DNA from: Corynebacterium sp.
GTDB lineage: Bacteria; Actinomycetota; Actinomycetes; Mycobacteriales; Mycobacteriaceae
Length of the DNA: 8,533 nucleotides
Assembly: GCF_030530965.1 (NCBI RefSeq)
Contig: NZ_JAUMTY010000068.1
Span: 1-8,533 of the forward strand
Reading direction: 5' to 3'
Within the stretch, counting starts at the first letter, position 1; every line of letters starts with the position of its first letter. Positions 1-6,578 of the stretch are shown piece by piece. The position numbers and the translations under genes are program-made. Below the pieces are notes generated by a model. The model had not been told where the DNA came from. It saw only the letters and a list, made by a program, of their open reading frames with translations, and ran no database searches.

Positions 1-2307
1 ATCGACATCAACGACATTGGTTCACTCTTACAGTCCGACAATCCTGCGGATACCCCGTCGTCGGGTGATGGAGTAACGGGCCCGGGCCCTGGTAGTGCCA
101 AAACCGTGGCCCGCCCACGTGGGGCCGATGGTGCCAGCCATGACCCCAGCCAGGCGTCCCGTGAGCGCGCCCTCTCCACGTTCCGCGAGCGCAGAGCGGC
201 TTCCCGGCGCGGCAAAGTGGTTGCCGATGGCATGGTGTCGTTGCCGTTCATCGTGCCCACGGATCCGCGGGAATCCGTCATGGATTCCGACACGATTAAG
301 GAAACGGATGCCAAGGCACCGTCGCTCCACAAGGGGGACATGGTGGCGGGCCAGTATGAGGTGGTCGGGGCGCTGGCCAATGGTGGCGTCGGGTGGATTT
401 ATCTGGCCATTGACCACAATGTTTCGGACCGGTGGGTTGTCCTCAAGGGGATGAAGGCGACGGCCAATGAGCAGGATCGGGCGGTGGCCGGCGCCGAGCG
501 CGCGTTCCTGGCGGATATTACGCACACGGGCATCGTGAAGATTTACAACTTCGTCGATGATGACCGCTCCCCCGGCGGGTTCATCGTGATGGAGTACGTT
601 GGTGGGCCGTCGTTGCGGTCGCAGCGGAAGAAGCAGCGGGACAGCCTTTTCGCGGTCGATGTCGCCATCGGTTACATGCTTGAGGTTCTGGAGGCGCTGG
701 ATTATCTACACTCGCGCGGCGTCGTTTATAACGATCTCAAGCCGGACAACATCATCATCACTGAGGAGCAGGTCAAGCTGATCGACCTGGGTGCGGTCAC
801 GGGGATCGGCGCGTTCGGGCACATTTACGGGACGCCGGGGTTCCAGGCTCCTGAGATTACGGAGACCGGTCCGACGGTGCGCAGTGATATTTATACCGTT
901 GGCCGCACGTTAGCGTCGCTTATTGTTCATTTGCCGACGATTGACGGGCGGTATAAGGACGGTTTGCCTACTCCGACTAACGAGCCGGTGTTTCGTCGCT
1001 ACCTGTCGCTCTATCGTTTGCTGCTGCGGGCGACTGATCCGGATCCGGAGAAGCGTTTTGCGTCGGCGTCGTCGATGGCGAATCAGTTAACGGGTGTGTT
1101 GCGTGAAATTCGTGCGGTGCGTGACCAGGTGCATTTCCCGCATTTGCATTCACAGTTTGCTCCCCAAAGGACAACGTATGGAACGAAGCACTTGGTTTTC
1201 CGTACCGATCAATTAGTGGACGGTATTGAACGGTCCATTGAGATTACGGCCCCGGAGGTGGTGGCCGCGCTGCCAGTTCCTATGGTGGACGCCACGGATC
1301 CGGGTGCGTATATCCTCTCGACGATCAGTTATGCCGAGCCCTCTGAGGCCATTGATTCGTTGTACGCGAAGATGAAAATGCCTGAGTATGCGGAGAGCGT
1401 GGAAATTCCGCTTTCTATTGTGAGGGCAATGCTTGATCTCGGGCTTGTTGATGAAGCTCATAATTATCTATCGACATTCGAATCGTCTTTTACCCGAGAT
1501 TGGCGATATGAATGGTATTCCGGAATCACTGCTTTGCTGCTCAATGATTACGAACAGGCGCAGCGGCATTTTGAAAAAGTCATCTTCATTCTTCCCGGGG
1601 AGCCCGCGGCCAAGCTTGCCATCGCCGCGACGTCGGAATTGTGGCTTCAGGCGAAGGGCTTGTCGATGACCTCGGTGTTGGACAGGCAGACCGCCGTGGC
1701 GGCTGCAACCTTAGGCCACGCGTCCGCATTGCCGTCGGATAGTGCTCTGGAAGCGATGGGTGATCGGTGGGATCCCGTCGGCGACGACCCCGTTGCCCTG
1801 CGCTTTCATGCCACGCGGTTGTACGGCCTGGTGTGGGCGACCAACCCCACGACGGTGTCGTCGGCGTTCGGTTTGTCCCGCCAGTTCATCGCGGAGGGCG
1901 ATGTTGCCCGGGCTGTTGAGGCGTTGGACCAGGTTCCGCAGGCGTCCCGGCACCACCGATTAGCCCGCTTGACGACGGTCCTCCACCTCATTTCTGGCCC
2001 ACCGAAAGATCTGACTGAAGAACGAATTATCGACGCTGCGCAGCGCCTGGATGAGATCCCAACGAACGAGCCGCGAATGGCGCAAGTGCGCGTGGCCGTC
2101 ATGTCCGCTGGGCTTAATTGGCTGCGGGAGACGAATCGGACCCACGCTACCGTGCCGACGTTGTTCGGCCAGCCCTTTGAGGTGCGTGGTTTGCGGCTCG
2201 GTGTGGAGGCGGATCTGCGTCGGATGGCGCGGAGTGTTCAGTACCCTAGCCACAGGTATCACCTGGTTGATATGGCGAATGCGATTCGGCCGCGTACGTG
2301 GTGGTAG
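1..2307 (+). CDS. pknG: Serine/threonine protein kinase PknG, 5'-partial
   Basis: Cytosolic Ser/Thr kinase. In corynebacteria the family phosphorylates OdhI (GarA in mycobacteria), which relieves inhibition of 2-oxoglutarate dehydrogenase. The frame is open to base 1, so the gene starts outside the window; the GTG at 106 is an internal codon, not a supported start. Counting visible residues from base 1: a disordered N-terminal region (1-115) rich in Pro, Gly, Ser and Arg; kinase domain about 118-370 with glycine-rich loop GALANGGVGW (123-132), VVLKG lysine 149, helix-C Glu166, catalytic loop VVYNDLKPDN (Asp245, Tyr-Asn in place of His-Arg) and DLG Asp262; then a helical tetratricopeptide-repeat domain to the C terminus, ending in LVDMANAIRP. 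All these motifs match M. tuberculosis PknG as I recall it. The two CxxC pairs of the mycobacterial rubredoxin domain are missing, and the visible protein has no cysteine. In C. glutamicum this gene follows glnX and glnH, which would lie outside the window here. Confidence 0.96.
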   Translation: MDINDIGSLLQSDNPADTPSSGDGVTGPGPGSAKTVARPRGADGASHDPSQASRERALSTFRERRAASRRGKVVADGMVSLPFIVPTDPRESVMDSDTIKETDAKAPSLHKGDMVAGQYEVVGALANGGVGWIYLAIDHNVSDRWVVLKGMKATANEQDRAVAGAERAFLADITHTGIVKIYNFVDDDRSPGGFIVMEYVGGPSLRSQRKKQRDSLFAVDVAIGYMLEVLEALDYLHSRGVVYNDLKPDNIIITEEQVKLIDLGAVTGIGAFGHIYGTPGFQAPEITETGPTVRSDIYTVGRTLASLIVHLPTIDGRYKDGLPTPTNEPVFRRYLSLYRLLLRATDPDPEKRFASASSMANQLTGVLREIRAVRDQVHFPHLHSQFAPQRTTYGTKHLVFRTDQLVDGIERSIEITAPEVVAALPVPMVDATDPGAYILSTISYAEPSEAIDSLYAKMKMPEYAESVEIPLSIVRAMLDLGLVDEAHNYLSTFESSFTRDWRYEWYSGITALLLNDYEQAQRHFEKVIFILPGEPAAKLAIAATSELWLQAKGLSMTSVLDRQTAVAAATLGHASALPSDSALEAMGDRWDPVGDDPVALRFHATRLYGLVWATNPTTVSSAFGLSRQFIAEGDVARAVEALDQVPQASRHHRLARLTTVLHLISGPPKDLTEERIIDAAQRLDEIPTNEPRMAQVRVAVMSAGLNWLRETNRTHATVPTLFGQPFEVRGLRLGVEADLRRMARSVQYPSHRYHLVDMANAIRPRTWW

Positions 2308-2456
2308 GGCGTAGGTTCTGCGTCACATTTTGTGTTTTCCGGGAACCGATCGCCGTCGACAATGGGTGGTTTTTCAGGTGTAATTTTGGTAGAGAGTATG
2401 CTAGAAAATGCGTTTCAAGTAGGAAAACCCTGTCAAACAGTTTAAAGTAAGGCACT
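2308..2456 (+). promoter_or_regulatory. Intergenic region upstream of the L,D-transpeptidase gene
   Basis: This 149-nt gap follows the pknG stop. I see no convincing pknG terminator. Two short perfect palindromes are present: CACA-TTT-TGTG at 2324-2334 and CTGT-CAA-ACAG at 2430-2440, the latter just upstream of the ribosome-binding site. A weak -10 candidate, TATGCT at 2397-2402, has no good -35 partner. AAGTAAGG at 2445-2452, four bases before the ATG, is the likely ribosome-binding site. A separate promoter for the downstream gene is plausible from the gap size, but this is inference. Confidence 0.35.
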
Positions 2457-3275
2457 ATGTCTAAAGCTCATCGCCGAATTTCCACCCGTATCGGCGTCTC
2501 CGCAGCCGCGTCGCTTACCGCCATCGCAGCTCTCGCGGGCGGCGCCACAGTTGCTAACCCTGCTCCCGCTCGTGCGGACGACTTGCCGGCTATCTCGGCA
2601 ACGAACCCGCAGGATTTCCTCAACCAGGCGCGGGATCAGTTCAATGAGTTCGCCCGCACTGCGTCGGACCGCGGCAGGACCATCGCCCTGGATTGGCGCA
2701 ACAGCGTCTACCAGAACACTGAGCAGCTAGACCCGAACGCTGCTAACTGGATCCGCACGACCGTCGACGGCTGGATCAACGCCATCTGGCCGAACGCGAT
2801 TGCTGACCAGGAAGCTCAGCAGGCTGCTGCGCGCGACGCCGCTGCCCGCGCTGCTGAAGAGCAGGCACGCCAGGCTGCTGAAGCAGAGGCCGCTCAGCGC
2901 GCTGCTGAACAGAACGCAGTGACTGCACCCTGTGAGGATGGCGCAGAGGCTTGCGTTAACCTGGGTGCTCGTCGTTCCTGGTTGACTGACGGCCACAAGA
3001 ACATCACCTACGGTCCTGTGCCGATCACTTCGGGCGCTCCGGGTCAGGAAACCACTCCTGGCTGGCACAAGGTTCTCCGCAAGGTGAAGGACGAAGTGAG
3101 CCACGAGTTCAACAACGCTCCGATGCCTTACTCGGTGTACTTCACGAACTCCGGCATGGCGTTCCACGAGGGATCGCTGAACCGTGAGTCTGCAGGCTGC
3201 ATCCACCTTTCCCACCAGGATGCTGAGCACTACTTCAACACCCTGCAGGTTGGCGACGACGTCTACATCTTCTAA
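2457..3275 (+). CDS. Secreted L,D-transpeptidase (YkuD fold)
   Basis: The predicted 272-residue exported enzyme would act on peptidoglycan stem peptides outside the membrane. Enzymes of this family form 3-3 cross-links or attach molecules to the wall by cysteine acyl transfer. A Sec-type signal peptide is visible: basic start (KAHRR), Ala-rich hydrophobic core, and an APARA-DD cleavage site after residue 40. Residues about 41-115 form a helical, acidic linker. Residues about 117-153 are an Ala/Glu/Gln/Arg-rich stretch likely to be one long helix or coiled coil, acting as a spacer. The catalytic domain fills about 160-272, with FHEG His237 and SAGCIHL Cys248, which I take as the active-site pair. 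The usual motif is S-H-G-C, so position 246 is Ala instead of His. The domain stops right after the catalytic block (GDDVYIF), as is common in the family. From memory C. glutamicum has no such gene between pknG and ackA. The ATG start is supported by the signal peptide directly after it. Confidence 0.88.
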   Translation: MSKAHRRISTRIGVSAAASLTAIAALAGGATVANPAPARADDLPAISATNPQDFLNQARDQFNEFARTASDRGRTIALDWRNSVYQNTEQLDPNAANWIRTTVDGWINAIWPNAIADQEAQQAAARDAAARAAEEQARQAAEAEAAQRAAEQNAVTAPCEDGAEACVNLGARRSWLTDGHKNITYGPVPITSGAPGQETTPGWHKVLRKVKDEVSHEFNNAPMPYSVYFTNSGMAFHEGSLNRESAGCIHLSHQDAEHYFNTLQVGDDVYIF

Positions 3276-3288
3276 ACAACGTCGTTGC

Positions 3289-3316
3289 TAATGCCTTGGT
3301 GTTAGTGCCTTGGTGT
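3289..3316 (+). repeat. Tandem 14-nt duplication after the L,D-transpeptidase gene
   Basis: TAATGCCTTGGTGT (3289-3302) is followed directly by TAGTGCCTTGGTGT (3303-3316), 13 of 14 bases identical. It starts 13 nt after the stop codon, in non-coding DNA. It looks like a small slippage duplication. No function is evident. Confidence 0.7.
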
Positions 3317-3403
3317 CGGCTTGTGCGTCGACGATGAGCGCAGCCGAGCCTGGCCGCCTCTAACGTGTTTCCATTGGACACCCAGGTGGTTGGTGTAGCA
3401 CCA

Positions 3404-3409
3404 TATAGT
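3404..3409 (+). promoter_or_regulatory. Candidate -10 box TATAGT for the small membrane protein gene
   Basis: TATAGT at 3404-3409 matches five of six bases of the TATAAT consensus and equals the box proposed for fprA. Transcription would start near 3415, in the loop of the terminator, so such transcripts would lack the left stem arm and would not be terminated there. No good -35 hexamer lies 16-18 bases upstream; TTGGAC at 3374-3379 is too far away. Confidence 0.35.
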
Positions 3410-3432
3410 CCCCGTTACGGCGGGGACTTTTT
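3407..3432 (+). terminator. Intrinsic terminator downstream of the L,D-transpeptidase gene
   Basis: AGTCCCCG (3407-3414) pairs perfectly with CGGGGACT (3421-3428) around the six-base loop TTACGG, and the stem runs into a T tract (3428-3432). This is a textbook rho-independent terminator on the + strand. It lies 131 nt past the L,D-transpeptidase stop and 41 nt before the next start codon, so it separates the two genes. A smaller perfect hairpin, TGGTG-TAG-CACCA (3391-3403), sits immediately upstream. Confidence 0.85.
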
Positions 3433-3473
3433 GATAACCCCAGACGACGAGAACTGGACGGTGGAATGTGACG

Positions 3474-3686
3474 ATGCGGTATAACGACAAAGTCTTCGCA
3501 GCCGTGATGTTCTTCGCTGGTGCCCTGTTATTGATCGTTCGCGCACAGGGTTACATTGACGAGTCGTGGACTAACCGACTTTTCGCGGCGCTCATCGTCG
3601 CAGCGTCCGTTTTCCAATTCATCCGCTGGTCACTTAATCGACGGGCCGCTCAGCCCGACACGGCGGACACGCCACCACAGGCGTAG
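3474..3686 (+). CDS. Small two-helix membrane protein of unknown function
   Basis: I do not recognise this 70-residue protein. It has two hydrophobic segments, about residues 7-22 (VFAAVMFFAGALLLIV) and 36-51 (LFAALIVAASVFQFIR), joined by a short polar loop with acidic residues (GYIDESWTN). The end is basic then Pro/Thr/Ala-rich (RWSLNRRAAQ onward), likely on the cytoplasmic side by the positive-inside rule. I chose ATG 3474 over the in-frame GTG at 3468 because the purine-rich GGTGGA at 3460-3465 sits 8 bases before the ATG but only 2 before the GTG. The gene follows a terminator, so it is probably transcribed alone, and it converges on ackA with a 43-nt gap that shows no clear terminator. 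The hydrophobic pattern makes a real gene likely, but its role is unknown. Confidence 0.72.
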   Translation: MRYNDKVFAAVMFFAGALLLIVRAQGYIDESWTNRLFAALIVAASVFQFIRWSLNRRAAQPDTADTPPQA

Positions 3687-3729
3687 CGCCCCACCACACG
3701 CCAAGTCAGAGCGCACCAGCCCGTCGTCG

Positions 3730-5016
3730 CTAATTGTGGGCGAAGCCCGCAGCATACCGCGCGATGGCTAATTCCTCATTCGTCGGGATAACAAATACTT
3801 TCACGCGGGAATCATCGGAAGAAATGAGCCGCGCTTCGCGGGATGGCGAGTTGTTGCGCTCGTCGTCGATGAGGATGCCGAAATTCTCCAGGTCAGCCAT
3901 GGTGTCGCGGCGAATTCCGGCGTGGTTCTCGCCCACCCCCGCCGTGAAGGTGATCGCATCGAGGCGGCCGAGGATGAGCATGTACGCACCCACGAAACGT
4001 CGGATGGAGTGCACATACATGTTGTAGGCGCTCCAGGCGTCCTGGTCCTCGCGATCAATCTTTTCCTGGAGAGCGCGGAAGTCATTCACGCCGCTCATGC
4101 CTTTGAGGCCCGACCGTCGGTTGAGCAGGTCGTCGATCTCGTCGATAGTCATACCGTTGCGCGCGAGGTGGAAGACAATGCCCGGGTCGATGTCGCCGGA
4201 ACGGGTGCCCATCATGATGCCTGCCAATGGGGTCATTCCCATTGAGGTGTCGACGGCGTGGCCACCACGGATGGCGGCGACGGAAGCACCGTTCCCCAGG
4301 TGCAGCGTGATTTGGTTCACCTGGTGGGGTGCTTTGCCCAGGAGATCGGGCACGTGTTGGGACACGTACTCGTGGCTCGTCCCGTGGAACCCGTACCGCC
4401 GGATGGCGTAATTCATGGCCGTTTCGGCATCGATGGGGTACAGAGCGGCTGCGGGCGGGAGTGAGTGGAAGAAAGCGGTGTCGAAGATCGCGACATGGGG
4501 GATGTCGGGCAGGATTTTCCGCGCGACCGTGATGCCATCCAGGTTGGCCGGGTTGTGCAGCGGAGCGAGCGGAATAAGGTCCCTGATCAGGCCGACGACC
4601 TCGTCGTCGATAAGGACGGGGCTGTTAAACAGGCGCCCACCGTGGACCACGCGGTGCCCGCACGCCACCAGGTTCAGCGTGGAGAGCCCGACGCCGAGTG
4701 AGTCCAGGAAGTTCAGTGCTTCGTCGAGGCCCTCTGTGTGGTTGAGAATGGGCAGCTCGCGGGTGTGCTTCTCCCCCGCGTATTTGATGGTGATGTGCCC
4801 GGTTTCCTCACCGATCTGCTCCACGAGCCCAGAGACGAAGGGGTCATCGGTGGCGTGATTAGCCGGGTTGACCAGCTGGAATTTGATCGACGACGAGCCC
4901 GAGTTCAGCACGAGGACGAGTTCGTCATTCTCATGTCCAGATGTTTCGGGAGCGGTGGGTGCGGCGGCCGCTGCGGATGTGTCTGCCGGGGTCGGTGTGT
5001 CGCTTGTCTTCATCAT
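3730..5016 (-). CDS. ackA: Acetate kinase
   Basis: Cytosolic enzyme that interconverts acetyl phosphate + ADP and acetate + ATP. With Pta it forms the reversible route between acetyl-CoA and acetate, used for acetate overflow and for acetate activation. The 428-residue protein has the full family signature: LNSGSSSIKF with Asn38, GHRVVHGG with Arg122, FDTAFF with Asp179, YGFHGTSH with His211, LHLGNGAS, MMGTRSGDIDP with Arg272, FTAGVGEN, and the C-terminal NEELAIA with the expected Glu. These residues sit a constant 31 positions after the E. coli numbers (7, 91, 148, 180, 241), so the core is colinear with E. coli AckA and complete. The extra length is an N-terminal Ala/Pro/Thr-rich extension of about 31 residues. 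Two adjacent ATG codons (5016 and 5013) are possible starts; upstream there is only a weak GAGAGAAG. The gene starts 21 nt after the pta stop, so it is very likely cotranscribed and perhaps translationally coupled. Confidence 0.97.
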   Translation of the reverse strand: MMKTSDTPTPADTSAAAAAPTAPETSGHENDELVLVLNSGSSSIKFQLVNPANHATDDPFVSGLVEQIGEETGHITIKYAGEKHTRELPILNHTEGLDEALNFLDSLGVGLSTLNLVACGHRVVHGGRLFNSPVLIDDEVVGLIRDLIPLAPLHNPANLDGITVARKILPDIPHVAIFDTAFFHSLPPAAALYPIDAETAMNYAIRRYGFHGTSHEYVSQHVPDLLGKAPHQVNQITLHLGNGASVAAIRGGHAVDTSMGMTPLAGIMMGTRSGDIDPGIVFHLARNGMTIDEIDDLLNRRSGLKGMSGVNDFRALQEKIDREDQDAWSAYNMYVHSIRRFVGAYMLILGRLDAITFTAGVGENHAGIRRDTMADLENFGILIDDERNNSPSREARLISSDDSRVKVFVIPTNEELAIARYAAGFAHN

Positions 5017-5037
5017 GTCGCTTCTCTCTGTGGCGGG

Positions 5038-6564
5038 TCAGGACTGTGCGGAATCGCGGGTGCTGGTCTGTGCGGCCACTTGCACTGCTGTGACGGCCAC
5101 AGTGTTGATGATGTCCGGCACGGTGGCCCCGCGGGAGAGATCGTTGACCGGCTTGTTCAGGCCCTGGAGCACCGGCCCCACAGCCAGCGCGTTCGCGGTA
5201 CGCTGAACCGCCTTGTACGCAATGTTCCCCGCGTCGAGAGTGGGGAAGACGAAGACCGTGGCCTGCCCAGCGACGTCGGACTCGGGCATTTTCTTCTTGC
5301 CGACGGAGGGCTCGACGGCTGCGTCGAACTGGATGGGCCCATCAATGGCGATGGGGCTACCGTTCCGCGACGTGTCGGCGGCTTTAGCCTGCGCCAGCTC
5401 GACCGCGCGGGTGACTTTATCGACGTCATCACCCGCTCCGGAGGATCCCGTCGAGTAGGACAAGAGGGCAACGCGGGGGTCGATCCCGAAGCTGGCGGCA
5501 GTGTCGGCGGAGGTGACGGCGATTTCTGCCAACTGCTCGGAGGTCGGGTTGGGGTTCACAGCGCAATCCCCGAACGCCCAGAGTTTCCCGCGCATGACCA
5601 TGAGGAAGATGGAGGAGACGACGGAGGATCCCGGCGCGGTTTTGATGATCTGTAGCGCTGGCCTGATGGTGTGCGCGGTAGTGTGCGCGGCGCCGGATAC
5701 CATGCCGTCGGCTTGGCCGTCGTAGATCATCATGGTGGCGTAGTAGGAGATGTCCTTCATTGTCTCCCGGGCGTCGTCGATGGTGACGCCTTTCTTTTTC
5801 CGCAGCTCAGCGAAGGTGGCGGCGAATTTTTCGGACTGTTCGACGGAGTCGTCGTCGGTGCCTTGGGGGTCGGCGATGGTGGCGTCGCTGAGGTTGAGGC
5901 CGAGTTCTTTGGCCCGCGCGGCGATGTCGTCGGGGTTGCCGAGGATGGTGAGATCGCAGACGTGGTGTTCGAGGAGCCAGTCAGCGGCGCGGAGGATGCG
6001 GTCGTCGTCGCCTTCGGGGAGGACAATGCGCGCTCCGGAGGCGCGGGCTTGGTCAATGAGGTTGTGTTGGAACACTTCCGGCCCGATGACCGGTTCGAGG
6101 CGCCCGCTCTCCCCTACTGCCGACGACACCGCGGAGTCGAGCGCGGCTTCGTCGGACGCCGCGATGACGGGGATGCTGGTGGGGACGCCGTCGATGGAGT
6201 GTCCATCGCGGGTAACGATAGCCGCGACCGTGGCCCCCTCGCCCTCGGCTGTGGAGATGCTCAGTGAGACGCGAAGCGAGTCGGGGGTGGCGTCGGTAAG
6301 GAAAAGGAGGACGACCGGGACGCCGATGCTGGCCGCGATGCGCGAATCGACGGTGATGTCTCCGGTGGCAACGAATGCGCCCTGCAATTCGTCGGATGGG
6401 GAGGTTTTCTCTACTGCCTCGGCAACAAGCGCTGAGGGGTCAGCGGGTGATCCCGGCTCTCCGGAAATGATTCGGGTGGCAGTTCCCTGAAGGGGTGCTG
6501 GTAGGGCGTCGCCTGCCGACGGTCCGAAAGCTCCTCCGACGTCGATATATAGGGCACACGGCAT
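5038..6564 (-). CDS. pta: Phosphate acetyltransferase
   Basis: Cytosolic enzyme that interconverts acetyl-CoA + phosphate and acetyl phosphate + CoA; it is the first gene of the pta-ackA unit. From ATG 6564 the protein has 508 residues. The C-terminal catalytic domain (about 168-495) carries VLPEGDDDRIL (181-191), DGMVSGAAHTTAHTIRP (286-302), FGDCAVNPNP (331-340), SYSTGSSGAGDDVD (369-382), DGPIQFDAAV and GLNKPVNDLSRGATVPDI, all typical of Pta. The N-terminal part (1-165) is less conserved and matches the shortened N domain of corynebacterial Pta, not the long one of E. coli (714 residues). The start is set by GGAGG at 6574-6578 (read on the minus strand), nine bases before the ATG. A longer reading from TTG 6582 would place the start codon on top of this site, so I reject it. 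From memory the C. glutamicum protein is about 460 residues, so this copy is somewhat longer, with extra sequence in the N domain and at the C-terminal tail. Confidence 0.97.
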   Translation of the reverse strand: MPCALYIDVGGAFGPSAGDALPAPLQGTATRIISGEPGSPADPSALVAEAVEKTSPSDELQGAFVATGDITVDSRIAASIGVPVVLLFLTDATPDSLRVSLSISTAEGEGATVAAIVTRDGHSIDGVPTSIPVIAASDEAALDSAVSSAVGESGRLEPVIGPEVFQHNLIDQARASGARIVLPEGDDDRILRAADWLLEHHVCDLTILGNPDDIAARAKELGLNLSDATIADPQGTDDDSVEQSEKFAATFAELRKKKGVTIDDARETMKDISYYATMMIYDGQADGMVSGAAHTTAHTIRPALQIIKTAPGSSVVSSIFLMVMRGKLWAFGDCAVNPNPTSEQLAEIAVTSADTAASFGIDPRVALLSYSTGSSGAGDDVDKVTRAVELAQAKAADTSRNGSPIAIDGPIQFDAAVEPSVGKKKMPESDVAGQATVFVFPTLDAGNIAYKAVQRTANALAVGPVLQGLNKPVNDLSRGATVPDIINTVAVTAVQVAAQTSTRDSAQS

Positions 6565-6573
6565 GTGATTAAA

Positions 6574-6578
6574 CCTCC
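6574..6578 (-). promoter_or_regulatory. Ribosome-binding site that sets the pta start
   Basis: Read on the minus strand this is GGAGG, followed by a nine-base spacer and ATG at 6564. It is a full match to the anti-Shine-Dalgarno core. It rules out TTG 6582, which lies next to and upstream of it. Confidence 0.85.

Noticed and set aside
106..108. GTG as the start of pknG
   Set aside because: The same frame is open to base 1 with sensible disordered-tail residues, no ribosome-binding site precedes it, and the GTG lies inside the expected N-terminal tail. The gene is treated as cut by the window edge.
1420..1580. AT-richer patch inside pknG as a sign of transfer
   Set aside because: It encodes the normal helical repeat residues (VRAMLDLGLVDEA, then WYSGITALLLNDYEQA) that align with mycobacterial PknG, so it is local codon variation.
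2727..3230. Minus-strand open frame (167 codons) opposite the L,D-transpeptidase gene
   Set aside because: The sense strand encodes a signal peptide and catalytic motif; the antisense product shows no family features.
3276..3406. Small RNA or riboswitch between the L,D-transpeptidase gene and the terminator
   Set aside because: Apart from a short hairpin and a tandem duplication I see no known RNA fold. The region is explained as a 3' untranslated end.
4738..5655. Long + strand open frame (305 codons) opposite pta and ackA
   Set aside because: It overlaps two strongly conserved genes across their junction, its translation is Gly/Asp/Arg-rich with no known motif, and it is a usual mirror effect of high-GC codon bias.
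5671..6267. Another long + strand open frame (198 codons) opposite pta
   Set aside because: It is entirely within pta on the other strand, with Gly/Val/Asp-biased low-complexity translation and no recognisable domain.
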